A DNA stretch of 46,310 bases from Spirochaetia bacterium. Lineage in GTDB: Bacteria > Spirochaetota > Leptospiria > Leptospirales > Leptonemataceae. A program made the position numbers and the translations under genes. The notes beneath the pieces were generated by a model that searched no databases, had not been told where the DNA came from, and was given only the letters and a program-made list of their open reading frames with translations. Below are positions 24,863-34,062 of the stretch, one piece after another (within the stretch, counting starts at the first letter, position 1; every line of letters starts with the position of its first letter). Where the stretch lies: assembly GCA_021413825.1 (NCBI GenBank), contig JAIOPQ010000121.1, positions 1-46,310 of the forward strand, given 5' to 3'.

Positions 24863-26032
24863 ATGGATTATTCGGAAAAATCACTGATCATACACGAACA
24901 GCTGCGCGGAAAAATTGGCGTAATGAGCAAAATGCGCGTCGAGAATATGGACGACCTTTCCGTTGCCTATACACCGGGTGTTGCTGCACCCTGCCTTGCC
25001 ATCGCGGAGAACAAGGACCTTGCTCGTAAACTTACAATTAAGCATAATAGCGTTGCAGTTGTTTCTGATGGATCAGCAGTCCTTGGCCTGGGAAACATTG
25101 GACCGGAAGCTGCAATTCCCGTTATGGAAGGAAAGGCACTGTTATTCAAGCAACTCGCAGATATTGATGCCTGGCCGATTTGCCTGGCAACACAGAATGC
25201 AGATGAGATCGTTGAGACTGTCCGTCGAATTGCACCTTGTTTTGGCGGAATCAATCTAGAAGATATTGCAGCACCCAAGTGTTTTGAAATCGAGCGCAGA
25301 TTACAGGACTTAGGAATACCCGTATTTCATGACGATCAGCATGGAACTGCTATCGTTTTGCTTGCGGGTCTAATAAACGCATGCAAGCTAACAGGACGCG
25401 AAATCTCTGATCTTAAAATTGTGATCAATGGCGCAGGCGCCGCTGGCCTGGCAATTACCAACATTTTGCGTGATGATGGTCCGGGCGACAAGGTAATGGC
25501 AAAGGAAATTGTAATCTGCGATACAAAAGGAGCAATCCACGCAGGCCGCGGGGACCTCAACAGCGAAAAATTAGAAATGTTACGTTATACGAACTTTCAA
25601 AACAAAAGCGGGAGCCTGCAAGACGTCCTGGTGGATGCAGATGTATTCATCGGAGTGAGCAAAGCCGGCCTCTTGAGTGCAGACGATGTTAAGCAGATGG
25701 CCAGGGATTGCATGATCTTCGCTCTGGCAAATCCGGTTCCTGAAATCATGCCCGACGAAGCTCGCCGAGGCGGAGCCGCCATCATTGCAACAGGCAGAAG
25801 TGATTTTCCAAATCAGGTCAACAATGCACTCGCATTCCCTGGAATCTTTCGAGGCGCACTGGACGCAGGTGCACGCCGTATTACAGACGACATGAAACTG
25901 GCAGCAGCGTTTGCACTCGCCGAAATGGTCAAAGATCCAAAGGCAGAACACATCCTTCCGAGAGTCCTGGACCCGGCCGTTTCCGCAACTGTTGCAAAAG
26001 CAGTTTATAAGGCCAGTGGTGCACGCGAATAG
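24863..26032 (+). CDS. Malic enzyme, NAD(P)-dependent, short form
   Basis: 389 residues from ATG 24863 (MDYSEKSLIIHEQLRGKI), the length and N-terminus of the small bacterial malic enzymes; in-frame ATGs at 24839 and 24734 lie upstream but give unlike extensions. It decarboxylates malate to pyruvate. Seen: Tyr36 in VAYTPGVAAPC, Lys91 in PVMEGKALLFKQ, the metal ligands Glu133/Asp134 in NLEDI and Asp158 in FHDDQHGTAIV, and the dinucleotide site VINGAGAAGLAI. Cofactor choice (NAD or NADP) is not certain. A -10-like TTTATA (about 24834) with TTAGAA upstream could be its promoter. No phosphotransacetylase domain is fused. Confidence 0.93.
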   Translation: MDYSEKSLIIHEQLRGKIGVMSKMRVENMDDLSVAYTPGVAAPCLAIAENKDLARKLTIKHNSVAVVSDGSAVLGLGNIGPEAAIPVMEGKALLFKQLADIDAWPICLATQNADEIVETVRRIAPCFGGINLEDIAAPKCFEIERRLQDLGIPVFHDDQHGTAIVLLAGLINACKLTGREISDLKIVINGAGAAGLAITNILRDDGPGDKVMAKEIVICDTKGAIHAGRGDLNSEKLEMLRYTNFQNKSGSLQDVLVDADVFIGVSKAGLLSADDVKQMARDCMIFALANPVPEIMPDEARRGGAAIIATGRSDFPNQVNNALAFPGIFRGALDAGARRITDDMKLAAAFALAEMVKDPKAEHILPRVLDPAVSATVAKAVYKASGARE

Positions 26033-26062
26033 CCTTTTTGAGTTGACCTGAAGTTTAGCCCT

Positions 26063-26083
26063 CCCTCAATTCAGGCGTGAGGG
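26063..26083 (+). promoter_or_regulatory. Hairpin overlapping the receptor's ribosome-binding region
   Basis: CCCTCA (26063-26068) pairs with TGAGGG (26078-26083) across a 9-base loop. The 3' arm is part of GAGGGGG, the only Shine-Dalgarno-like tract near the TonB-receptor start. If it forms in mRNA it would mask ribosome access. Upstream, TTGACC (26043-26048) could be a -35 box, but the -10 is poor. Confidence 0.35.
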
Positions 26084-28791
26084 GGACTTTGTTTGCACTG
26101 GCCATGCTGTGTAATCTGGCCCCGCTTTTCGCTCAGGAAAGCGTCACGCTCGGCGCCCCTCTCCCATTTAGGATTCCAGCTAACGGCGTTACTGAATCGT
26201 CCATGCGCGCAGAAATCCAGAATTCCCTGGAGCGCGCTGGACTGAGCGTAACCAATTCAAACGAAACCAGGCCGGATAAAACTTCAGGATTCTTCCTGGG
26301 TATTTACTATTCTCGCAGCAGGCTGGGCAATCTGGATCTATACGGCCAGATTTACGACGGATCAACCGGATACGTTGTGGATGCCGTGAGCTTGACGGAT
26401 GAATACCTGGCAGAAGCAAACCTGGCACTTCCCGCAGATGAAATGAAACGGGATGACTCTGAACGCATTCGTCAGTTCGCAGATCGCATGGCTTCGCGTG
26501 TTGCAGGAAACCCAAGGAAAACAGAGCGCACAGAGAACATTCAGGAATCGATACTTGCTCTTCCAATTGGAAAAGAAGTTGAGTTCCCCGTGCAAAGACG
26601 GGCTATCACAGGTGACGTGTTTCGAGTACTCGAAGATCAAAAAGTTGTAACAGCTACAAGACAGGCCACACGTATTAAGGATGCTCCGGCTGCGGTGTAC
26701 GTCGTAACAGATCAACAAATTCGTGAGCGTGGCTACCGGACCATTGTGGATGCGCTTCACGATATTCCTGGATTCGACATTATTCATATCTATGGAATCT
26801 TTCCTGAACTTATTCACCAGCGGGGTCTCGTAGGAAATAATCAGCGCACGCTCGTCTATATTGATGGAATCCTGGATAATAACCTCACAGAGCAGGCAGT
26901 CCTGGGTGGCACCCTGCGCTTTCCATTGTATAACGTGGAACGAATCGAAGTAATCGGCGGACCGGCTTCCGCATTGTATGGAGCGAATGCTTTTAACGGC
27001 GTGATTAACATCATTACTAAATCCGGCACAACAAATCCTGGCGGGGGAATTCAAGCTCTAGGTGGCTGGCATGAGGATAATTTCCACAATCCAGGTGGTG
27101 CAGTAAACATCGCTGCGCGCGGTGCACTAAAGACGGAAGATACGGTCTTTGAATACAGCGCCTCTGCATACTATCTCAGATCAGCCGGACCAAACTTTGG
27201 TGACATTCACCAGCTGGATAAGAAAGGCTTTGATCCAAACGACGCATTGTATGCACTTGAAAAAGATTTCTGCGGTGGGCCATGCAAACCAGATGGGACA
27301 TCGGTCGGTTCATGGTGGTCGCCTTACTACAATTCACCGGAAGACACATACAATATAACAGCCCGCTTTGCGCTGGGAAATTTCAGATTTGAAACGATAA
27401 ACTGGCAGTACCTCCAGGGAAACGGAACTTTCTCTAACGGCACCCAGCAAATTGATACAGACCGGATTCCAGGATTTACGGGAGCAAGCTGGGACTTCAG
27501 AAATAACAGTGCAAGCATGGGATATCTCCTTCCCATTAGCTCAAAACTCGGCCTGGACAGCGAAATCACGGTCAGGCATACAGATGTACTCAGCTCAAGC
27601 CACGATGAAGCCCCAAATACTCCCGGGCCGGATGCATACTACAGGCCATACGATGTTACCCGTGCGGTAACCTACGGACGTCCCGATTTTTCATATACGC
27701 TGCATGAAAAACTGAACTGGGAACAAACGCGAAAAGCAAACCTGACAACAGGAATTGAATCTACTTACACCGTTGTACCCGCAAGCTACGGTTCAGAAAA
27801 ACGCTTTAGATACGTGAATAATGCACTGTACTTGCAGCAGATCCTTGCGCCATGGAGCTGGTTATCGCTCACGGCCGGTTACCGTTATGACTACAGCACA
27901 ATCTATGGAGCTGCAAATACTCCGCGCCTGGGCGCTGTATTTACTCCCATCCAGGATTTGTCGATCAAGCTTCTGGCAAGCTCGGGGTTTCGTGCGCCCA
28001 CTGCCTGGGAATTATTCAATGCAACCAACCAGCGCAAAGCAAATCCTGATCTGAGGCCAGAGCAGTTACGCTCTTATGAAATTGGAGTCGGATATCGGTT
28101 CTTTAAAAAATACTACGTATCTGTTCAACAATACTATAATAAATTAAGTAATCTATTGCTTGAGGTTCAGACGGCCGAGCCAAACCCAAATCTTGCAGGG
28201 GCAAACTGGAATCAGAATCAGAACGTAGGAAAAGCAACCATTTACGGAACAGAAGTCCAGGCAGACTTGCAAATCTTCAAAACCCTCAGCGTTTTTCTAA
28301 ACTATACTTTCAATCGCGGTCGGTACGAGAGCCTTTCGTCTTCTCTAACTACATCTCCTTCAACAGCAGGCAGATTGGGTGATGATCCTGCATTTGATCT
28401 GTACGCTGCGATTTATAAGCAGTACCTGGGCCGCACAATTGTACCTGCATCGGGACCAATTCCAAACATTGCACCCAATCATGCAAACGCCGGTCTTACA
28501 TGGAACGTTATCCGCACACTATCGATCTATGCTGGCGTGAACTACGTTGACATACGCCGCACAGTGGCATCAAATCCAGTTAAGACTGTGAAGGGCTACA
28601 CCATGGGTACTCTCAATATTCGTTGGGAAGATGCATTTATCACTGGGCTCCATTTTGATTGCCTGGTCAAGAATGCAGCAAACGAGCAGTTCTTTGACCC
28701 TGGAATTCGCACTGCGACGGGTTCCTATTATCCAACCATGCATCCACTGGAAAAACGCAGCATCTGGCTCAGCGCCGGAATGAAATTCTAA
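26077..28791 (+). CDS. TonB-dependent outer-membrane receptor with N-terminal extra domain
   Basis: 904 residues from GTG 26077; TTG 26089 fits the GAGGGGG tract better, and both keep the signal peptide (LFALAMLCNLAPLFAQ). Residues about 20-175 form an extra domain before the plug, with FFLGIYYSRSRLGNLDLYGQIYDG, not seen in ordinary receptors. The plug (about 190-320) is typical: VVTATRQATRIKDAPAAVYVV, RTLVYIDGI, YNVERIEVIGGPASALYGANAFNGVINIITK. A 22-strand-type barrel follows with GFRAPTAWELFN and ends in aromatic SAGMKF, as required for barrel insertion. No TonB box is obvious. Substrate unknown: siderophore, haem, vitamin B12 or other. No iron regulator site or partner gene is adjacent; malic enzyme lies upstream on the same strand. 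Confidence 0.92.
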   Translation: MRGTLFALAMLCNLAPLFAQESVTLGAPLPFRIPANGVTESSMRAEIQNSLERAGLSVTNSNETRPDKTSGFFLGIYYSRSRLGNLDLYGQIYDGSTGYVVDAVSLTDEYLAEANLALPADEMKRDDSERIRQFADRMASRVAGNPRKTERTENIQESILALPIGKEVEFPVQRRAITGDVFRVLEDQKVVTATRQATRIKDAPAAVYVVTDQQIRERGYRTIVDALHDIPGFDIIHIYGIFPELIHQRGLVGNNQRTLVYIDGILDNNLTEQAVLGGTLRFPLYNVERIEVIGGPASALYGANAFNGVINIITKSGTTNPGGGIQALGGWHEDNFHNPGGAVNIAARGALKTEDTVFEYSASAYYLRSAGPNFGDIHQLDKKGFDPNDALYALEKDFCGGPCKPDGTSVGSWWSPYYNSPEDTYNITARFALGNFRFETINWQYLQGNGTFSNGTQQIDTDRIPGFTGASWDFRNNSASMGYLLPISSKLGLDSEITVRHTDVLSSSHDEAPNTPGPDAYYRPYDVTRAVTYGRPDFSYTLHEKLNWEQTRKANLTTGIESTYTVVPASYGSEKRFRYVNNALYLQQILAPWSWLSLTAGYRYDYSTIYGAANTPRLGAVFTPIQDLSIKLLASSGFRAPTAWELFNATNQRKANPDLRPEQLRSYEIGVGYRFFKKYYVSVQQYYNKLSNLLLEVQTAEPNPNLAGANWNQNQNVGKATIYGTEVQADLQIFKTLSVFLNYTFNRGRYESLSSSLTTSPSTAGRLGDDPAFDLYAAIYKQYLGRTIVPASGPIPNIAPNHANAGLTWNVIRTLSIYAGVNYVDIRRTVASNPVKTVKGYTMGTLNIRWEDAFITGLHFDCLVKNAANEQFFDPGIRTATGSYYPTMHPLEKRSIWLSAGMKF

Positions 28792-28822
28792 TTCGAGACC
28801 AGGCAGTCAGACAAAAACAATC

Positions 28823-28891
28823 TATCACAGATGCATACCCGTGGACGCTGATCCTGGGTCGGCTATTTGATATCTGCGGTTTGTCTATCTG
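28823..28891. repeat. Degenerate copy of the dispersed repeat
   Basis: TATCACAGATGCATACCCGTGGACGCTGATC (in two parts, 28823-28853) and ATATCTGCGGTTTGTCTATCTG (28870-28891) resemble the CACAGATG... and ATCTGCG words of copies A-C, now decayed. It lies between the TonB-receptor stop and the convergent gene and runs into that gene's last codons. Confidence 0.4.
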
Positions 28892-30411
28892 GCCTGGAGT
28901 CTGCGCAGGGCATCGCGTTTCTTGATAGAAATCCGCAGATACTCCTGTGCCTGTTTGTTTCCTGGATCAATCAAAAGTATATTTTCAAATGTCTGGATTG
29001 CACGATCGTATTCGCGCTGATCGTAGTCGCCAATCCCTTCCTGCAAGTAAACAGGGATCTGGGGTTTTTGCTGTGCGCGGATGCGCTCAAGACCTTGCGT
29101 AGCCTTTAAATTTTCCGATGAATACTTGATTGCTGCCATGTACTGGCGCGCGGCATCGTACGGATTGGCCGCACCATCGCCCCGGATCCGCGATTGTTCG
29201 CTTACTAAAAGAAGGGTGGCCCGCATTCCTTCGCGTGCTTCTGGATTGCCTGGGTTAATTTCAATTACCTGCCTGTAACCAGCCAGAGCGCGCTCGTAAT
29301 TCTTCTGCTCATAGTCACGACGTGCAATGTCAAGGATGTGACGGGTTTGAGTTCCGCTCATGCGCTCAACGATTGCACTTTTATAAAATGCTGCAGACGC
29401 ATTTCCAGGATCACGCGCCAGAATCGAATCAAACACAATTCGCGCAGACTTGAGCTTACCTTCATTCATCAAGTTCACGCCAGCAAGAAACAAACGAGTT
29501 CTACTTGCACGCTCTTTGATGGGCCCTGGAATCTCCAGACCTGATTCCTTTGCAAAGGACTCATTGAGTGAAAAGAAACTTTGATCCGGAAATACTACGC
29601 GCCTTTCACCGCAATCGCGGCCCGAAAGTACACGATTCGCCATGTCGGCTGTCAAGGATCCAATTCTACCATAATCAGGACGAATTGAAAACGTTGCGCC
29701 AGCCTGCATAAGAGAAGTAAATGAAGTCATAAGAATGATCTTATTCTTTTTACAAAAGTCAGAAAGTATCTGGAATTGTTCGCTGTCGTAGAGTGCATCG
29801 GGAACTAGATAATAGGCGTCAGCCTTCCCTTTGATGGATTCAAGTGCCCGGGCAAAATCATCTTTGCTTGTAAGCTTTGTGCGTCTGAATTCTACTCCGT
29901 TGCGAAAATCAAGGTAATCCCCTTCCTGCGCTGCAAACTCACCTTCCTCAGTTGTATAGAACGCGTAAACATTCTTTGCCTTAGGGGAAATCTGCTTGAG
30001 CGTTGTGAAAAACTCTGACAATGAAACGTCCATGCTTACACCGCATGCGTCAGGCCTGCCCGCCAGACCAAATGCACGCGGAGAATTTACCATGGAAAAT
30101 ATTACGCGCTTGTCTTTAGCCTCAGCAAGCGCAAGGCGAGTAGCCCTGGACCCAATGGTAATAAAAAAATCTGCGTCAGAATGATCGGTGAAATAACGCG
30201 ATAGGCGCGACTCATCCTCTTCAAGCGAGTCAAGATACGTCACTGGAGCGTCTACAGAGAGGTCAAGAGTTGACGTTAATCCTGTCAGCGCATCGGCATA
30301 AATCCCCGTGTCGGAGGAAACCAGGACCGGAGCCTTTTTGCGTGTTGTTTTCTGGGGCGCAATCGCGGAAGTTAAGAGGGTCAGTAGTAGCAAGAAAACA
30401 GCGCGACGCAT
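28885..30411 (-). CDS. ABC-type substrate-binding protein fused to TPR repeats
   Basis: 508 residues from ATG 30411, preceded by AAGGTGTAGG. Signal peptide at 1-20 (MRRAVFLLLLTLLTSAIA). Residues about 25-285 match the ABC_sub_bind family (PF04392): FFITIGSRATRLALAEAKDKRVIFSMV, YYLVPDALYDSEQF, ILMTSFTSLMQAGATFSI and GSLTADMANRVLSGRDCG. The rest (about 310-508) is TPR-like: AGVNLMNEGKLKSARIVFDSIL, YEQKNYERALAGYRQVIEINPG, and YDQREYDRAIQTFENILLIDPG. No permease or ATPase gene is beside it. It is coupled (1-base gap) to the PP2C phosphatase upstream, so it is more likely a periplasmic signal receptor or scaffold than a transporter part (inference). Confidence 0.82.
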   Translation of the reverse strand: MRRAVFLLLLTLLTSAIAPQKTTRKKAPVLVSSDTGIYADALTGLTSTLDLSVDAPVTYLDSLEEDESRLSRYFTDHSDADFFITIGSRATRLALAEAKDKRVIFSMVNSPRAFGLAGRPDACGVSMDVSLSEFFTTLKQISPKAKNVYAFYTTEEGEFAAQEGDYLDFRNGVEFRRTKLTSKDDFARALESIKGKADAYYLVPDALYDSEQFQILSDFCKKNKIILMTSFTSLMQAGATFSIRPDYGRIGSLTADMANRVLSGRDCGERRVVFPDQSFFSLNESFAKESGLEIPGPIKERASRTRLFLAGVNLMNEGKLKSARIVFDSILARDPGNASAAFYKSAIVERMSGTQTRHILDIARRDYEQKNYERALAGYRQVIEINPGNPEAREGMRATLLLVSEQSRIRGDGAANPYDAARQYMAAIKYSSENLKATQGLERIRAQQKPQIPVYLQEGIGDYDQREYDRAIQTFENILLIDPGNKQAQEYLRISIKKRDALRRLQAR

Positions 30412-30412
30412 C

Positions 30413-31630
30413 CTACACCTTTGCGCGGCTGGATGCTGCGGTTGTTCGATCGGGAATTTCAATGCAGATCATGGTAAGATCATCCGGCAATTGATCTGAG
30501 CCAGCGAAGTCGCGCCTGAACTCAAGCATGTCTTCAATTACAGTCGAGGCGCTTGTGCCTTCACGCCAGCGGAGGCGATCACCAACATCCAGGAGATTGA
30601 TTACTTCACCGCGCTCGTTTGTGCTTTCTACGAGGCAGTCTGTGTACAGAAATACGCGATCGTGTAATTCAAGCTGAACGCTGTCTGAAGTATACTGAAT
30701 ATCACGAAAAATTCCAAGCATCGGCTGTTCAGTGAAAAGTAGATTCACAGGCTTCTTCCGATCAGCCGGAATATGGAGAAGTGGCGGATGACCTGCCGTC
30801 AAGAAATCCATGCGATACTGTTGATCAATTCGCACAAGGCACGCAGTTAGAAAGTAATTCGAGTTGGTTATCTCAACCATTTCCTGATTTAGCGCAAGCG
30901 ACAAGCGCGCCAGATTTTTCCCAAGCGCACTGGCCTCTTCAAAGCGGCGCTTGAACAAAGACTTGGCAGCAATCGAAATCAAACTGGATGCAACTCCATG
31001 ACCCATTACATCGCCAATAGCGGCCCAGATTTCATTCTCAGATTCATAGAACTCCCACATGTCGCCGCCGAGCTCTGCCATTGCCTGATAAACCCCTGCA
31101 ATTTGAACGAGAGTGTGGCGACCAAAATCCTGTGAGAGCAATTGAGCCTGCACAAGATGTGCAATTTGCAGTTCACTTTCTAGAATTTGCTTCTGTCTTT
31201 CCAACAGCTTATTTTGTTTTTCAATTGTTCCGAGCGCATCTTCCAGATCCGTTGTAACACGAATAAATTCATCATAGCCGGCCTGGAATGCCTGCGTGTC
31301 TTCGCGCGACTCAGTTAGATCCTGAAGGCTGAGTAGAACTGTCCCACCCGGTAATGACTTTTTTAGGAATCGGACAAACCTGATTTCTCCAGAGGCCGAC
31401 TTAACGTCCAATCCGGAACTAACTCCTGCGACACCCACAAGAAAGTTTTGAAATTTCTTTTTGTTCCTTTCATCAAATACAATATCTTTCCAGGTTTCAA
31501 CGTTGAGATGCTTTTCAGTAAGCCCGAGTAGACTTCCGGCCGCCGCGTTCAATGCACTGATACAACCATTCTCGAGGAGAACCTCGGCGGATGGCGACTC
31601 ATGCCAGAGATCGCGACGTTCAGTCATCAA
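30413..31630 (-). CDS. PAS-PP2C (SpoIIE/RsbU-type) serine phosphatase
   Basis: 405 residues, cytoplasmic. A PAS-like domain (about 10-105) is followed by a coiled coil (about 120-165, IEKQNKLLERQKQILESELQIA) and a PP2C_SIG domain (about 165-395). Metal-binding residues are in ELGGDMWEFYE, AAIGDVMGHGVASSL and the C-terminal DDLTMICIEI. Such enzymes dephosphorylate STAS-type anti-sigma antagonists or SiaC-like proteins. Its ATG overlaps the stop of the STAS-like gene (ATGA), so the two are made together. It is the second phosphatase of the operon: the first is membrane-bound, this one has a PAS input, so two signals may converge on one phosphoprotein. Confidence 0.9.
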   Translation of the reverse strand: MMTERRDLWHESPSAEVLLENGCISALNAAAGSLLGLTEKHLNVETWKDIVFDERNKKKFQNFLVGVAGVSSGLDVKSASGEIRFVRFLKKSLPGGTVLLSLQDLTESREDTQAFQAGYDEFIRVTTDLEDALGTIEKQNKLLERQKQILESELQIAHLVQAQLLSQDFGRHTLVQIAGVYQAMAELGGDMWEFYESENEIWAAIGDVMGHGVASSLISIAAKSLFKRRFEEASALGKNLARLSLALNQEMVEITNSNYFLTACLVRIDQQYRMDFLTAGHPPLLHIPADRKKPVNLLFTEQPMLGIFRDIQYTSDSVQLELHDRVFLYTDCLVESTNERGEVINLLDVGDRLRWREGTSASTVIEDMLEFRRDFAGSDQLPDDLTMICIEIPDRTTAASSRAKV

Positions 31631-31995
31631 ACCCCTCGCACGGTTGTGAATTTGGATTTTCTAGCAATCACATCAAGCGCTCTGAACGACGCTGCCTGGA
31701 CTTTGCGATTTGAATCGTAAATGAACTCGCCCTTGATTCCCTTTTCTGCTAGAGCACGCAACAGTGCGATCAGCGGAGGGATACTTGCAGAATTCATATA
31801 TTCCAGTGGAACAAAATTACATCGGATTGATTGCCTGGATTTTCCGGCTTCCAGCACGACCGTTTCAAAATACGGGTCCAGGAAATCCTCTGGATTGGGC
31901 GCATGTATGGCTCCCTTCCAGGTGAGTTCAATCGTAGAGCCATCCAGAGTGGCCTCGATTTCAAAATCGGTCATGGTTAGATTATCCAACGCCAT
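31627..31995 (-). CDS. SiaC-like/STAS-like regulatory phosphoprotein
   Basis: 122 residues. The layout is that of the SiaC family (DUF1987) rather than SpoIIAA: an N-terminal strand set (FEIEATLDGSTIELTWKG), the acidic APNPEDFLDPYFETVV helix, a strand followed by LEYMNSASIPPLIALLRALAEKG, and a closing strand EFIYDS. In SiaC a Thr/Ser in the YFNTSS loop is phosphorylated by SiaB and dephosphorylated by SiaA; Ser in YMNSAS is the equivalent candidate. The ATG overlaps the upstream stop (TAATG) and the end overlaps the PP2C gene by four bases. The output target is not in the operon: there is no diguanylate cyclase like SiaD. Confidence 0.72.
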   Translation of the reverse strand: MALDNLTMTDFEIEATLDGSTIELTWKGAIHAPNPEDFLDPYFETVVLEAGKSRQSIRCNFVPLEYMNSASIPPLIALLRALAEKGIKGEFIYDSNRKVQAASFRALDVIARKSKFTTVRGV

Positions 31996-32462
31996 TACGC
32001 CTGCTCCAGTGGTCGGCTTGCCATAATCGTAACGCTCTCATCCTTAACATCTGCCTTCAGTGTGAACTCTCCCTCGTACGCGATGCGATACAATCCCATA
32101 CGACTAAAGCCGTCCGGGCTTTCCTTAAGCGTTTCAAGTCGCTTAACGTAAAGATCAAATGGATCTCCTGTATCAATTGTGCGAATCACGGACATGAGAG
32201 CCTGCTTGGTAATTGGATTCTTGCTATAACTTGTGACAGTGAATCTACAAACGTTATCCTTAACGTCGAATGCAAACTGAACCGGCTTACCTGAATCTGA
32301 GTCAGAATATTTTAAAGCATTCTCTAACAGTTCGATTGCTGTGAGTGTTGTTTGTTCCAGGAAATCTTTAGACTGAGCGCGCAGGCTCGCGTCATTGTGA
32401 ATGGATTCTTTGATCCTCTTGATCACATTCCATTCCGGCTCGATTACAAGCGAAAAAGACAT
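31995..32462 (-). CDS. SiaB/RsbW-like GHKL protein kinase
   Basis: 155 residues from ATG 32462 (MSFSLVIEPEWNVIKRIKE). A small GHKL ATPase: N-box in TAIELLENALKYSDS, then strands QFAFDVKDNVCRFTVTSYS, and a C-terminal part with GFSRMGLYRIAYEGEFTLKA. It lacks a His-phosphotransfer domain, as in serine/threonine kinases of partner-switching modules (SiaB, SpoIIAB, RsbW). The expected substrate is the SiaC-like protein encoded one base later. The start is one base from the stop of the HAMP-PP2C gene (TGAAATG), giving tight coupling. Confidence 0.78.
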   Translation of the reverse strand: MSFSLVIEPEWNVIKRIKESIHNDASLRAQSKDFLEQTTLTAIELLENALKYSDSDSGKPVQFAFDVKDNVCRFTVTSYSKNPITKQALMSVIRTIDTGDPFDLYVKRLETLKESPDGFSRMGLYRIAYEGEFTLKADVKDESVTIMASRPLEQA

Positions 32463-32463
32463 T

Positions 32464-34011
32464 TCAGCGATTCCTCCGAACCATTGCGAAGGTAATGTCG
32501 TCTGCCGGCCTGATCTGGCCACAATGCGATCTGAATTCCCACATAATCTTGCGTTCAATCACATCCAGCTCCTGCTCTCCGCTCTTCCGGATGATTTCAG
32601 CAACCTTTTCCTGACCGAACATTTCCTTTCGCACATTCATGGACTCGACAAGTCCATCCGTAAACAAGAAAAGAATGTCTCCGCGGCCAAGTTTTAGCCG
32701 TACGCGAACCGTTTCCTTCTTTACGCTTCGATCGATCCCAAGCCAGAACCCCTCCGAGGGCAATGTTTCTATCTTTTTTTTGCTGGCGCGATAAATGAGG
32801 AAATCCTGGTGCAACCCGGCGGCCACAAAGTCTCCGGACGAATCCGCTCGAAGAAAGGTCGCCGTCATATATTTGCGCTCTTTCAAACGACGAATGTTCT
32901 CAAACAGCACTTCATTTACATGTAAGAATGCGGACTGTGGGTCCATCCCAGGATTTACTTCCATAGCAGAATGTATTGCGGTCTGCGCCATGAGCATGGT
33001 TAACCCGGCGCGAAGCCCATGACCTGAAACATCTCCAATAAAAAACCAGTAATGCGATTTCTTATTATTCCTGACTTCAATAGAATCGTAATAGTCGCCA
33101 CCAACCTCATCAGCCGTTTCCATAAATCCGTGAAAAGAGTACGGACCTACAACTCCGTTGGGTGGAAGGACAGCCATTTGAATGCCGCGCGCAATCTCAA
33201 GCTCGCGCTTGATTGCAGCCTGCTCTGTGCGAATCTTCTCTGATTCTTTAAGTGAGCGTGACATGTTATTAAACGTATTTCCAAGCTGGCCAATCTCACC
33301 TGCGGTTGAAATATCTACCGTAGTTCCCAGCTTTCCTTCTGCAATTTCTGAAGCAGCATGCGCCAGTTTTTCAATCGGCATGGAAAGTCGCGCAGATAGA
33401 AGATACGCAATGATCAAAGCCGCAAGCATTAGAAAGAGCGACACAATCAAAATACTGTTTCTGATACGATCCACAGGACTGTAGATGACAGCTCGATCGA
33501 ATTCGAATACGGCTGTGCCCAGTCTAATTGGCTCTGAGCGCGGAACGTTTACGAACAAAGGAAATGCAAAACGGATCTTTCCTGAAATTTCAGTTGTTCC
33601 AAGTTCATTGATTGAATTGAAAAAAGCCAGATCGCTTGCTCCAACAATTTTTCCAATTTCAGATTCATCCGTATGAGCGACTATTGCACCGTAGTCATTG
33701 CCTTTCTTTTTCTGACTGACTACATACGATCCAAGCAAGCCCTCAATCTTAGATTTCTTAACCGCGAGCAATGCCTGGCGCGTGCCCGCGAATACTTCCT
33801 CAGACAGAAGCAACTCTTCTCGAGCCTGATCCGCCAGGTTGATGGAAAGGTTCTTACAGACATCAAGTGTCTTTTCTACTAGAAGGCGTTGATACTGGAG
33901 AATTACAACCAGTGAAAGAACGGTAACTGAGAAGAATACAATCCCCGATGTCAAAAGCATCAGGCGTACGCGAATCTTCAGCCGACCGCGCAGGTTTGCA
34001 ACAATACCCAT
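32464..34011 (-). CDS. Membrane HAMP-PP2C (SiaA/RsbU-like) phosphatase
   Basis: 515 residues from ATG 34011; TTG 34041 would add ten. Helix 1 (about 17-40), an extracytoplasmic sensor of about 140 residues (YGAIVAHTDESEIGKIVGAS resembles a Cache-type fold), helix 2 (about 183-206), HAMP (about 207-265), a short coiled coil, and PP2C_SIG (about 280-515) with metal residues in EVGGDYYDSIE, GDVSGHGLRAGLTM and the end PADDITFAMV. The order matches SiaA of Pseudomonas aeruginosa. It should reverse the phosphorylation set by the SiaB-like kinase when the sensor is triggered. It starts 51 bases after the SPOR gene. Confidence 0.9.
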   Translation of the reverse strand: MGIVANLRGRLKIRVRLMLLTSGIVFFSVTVLSLVVILQYQRLLVEKTLDVCKNLSINLADQAREELLLSEEVFAGTRQALLAVKKSKIEGLLGSYVVSQKKKGNDYGAIVAHTDESEIGKIVGASDLAFFNSINELGTTEISGKIRFAFPLFVNVPRSEPIRLGTAVFEFDRAVIYSPVDRIRNSILIVSLFLMLAALIIAYLLSARLSMPIEKLAHAASEIAEGKLGTTVDISTAGEIGQLGNTFNNMSRSLKESEKIRTEQAAIKRELEIARGIQMAVLPPNGVVGPYSFHGFMETADEVGGDYYDSIEVRNNKKSHYWFFIGDVSGHGLRAGLTMLMAQTAIHSAMEVNPGMDPQSAFLHVNEVLFENIRRLKERKYMTATFLRADSSGDFVAAGLHQDFLIYRASKKKIETLPSEGFWLGIDRSVKKETVRVRLKLGRGDILFLFTDGLVESMNVRKEMFGQEKVAEIIRKSGEQELDVIERKIMWEFRSHCGQIRPADDITFAMVRRNR

Positions 34012-34062
34012 GGCTTTGCCATGATTGTGCGCCTGGGCCAAGGATTGACAAGTTTTAATCTG

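Noticed and set aside
34041..34050. TTGACA at about 34045 as a promoter
   Set aside because: No -10 box at the right distance, and it points away from the genes that would need it.
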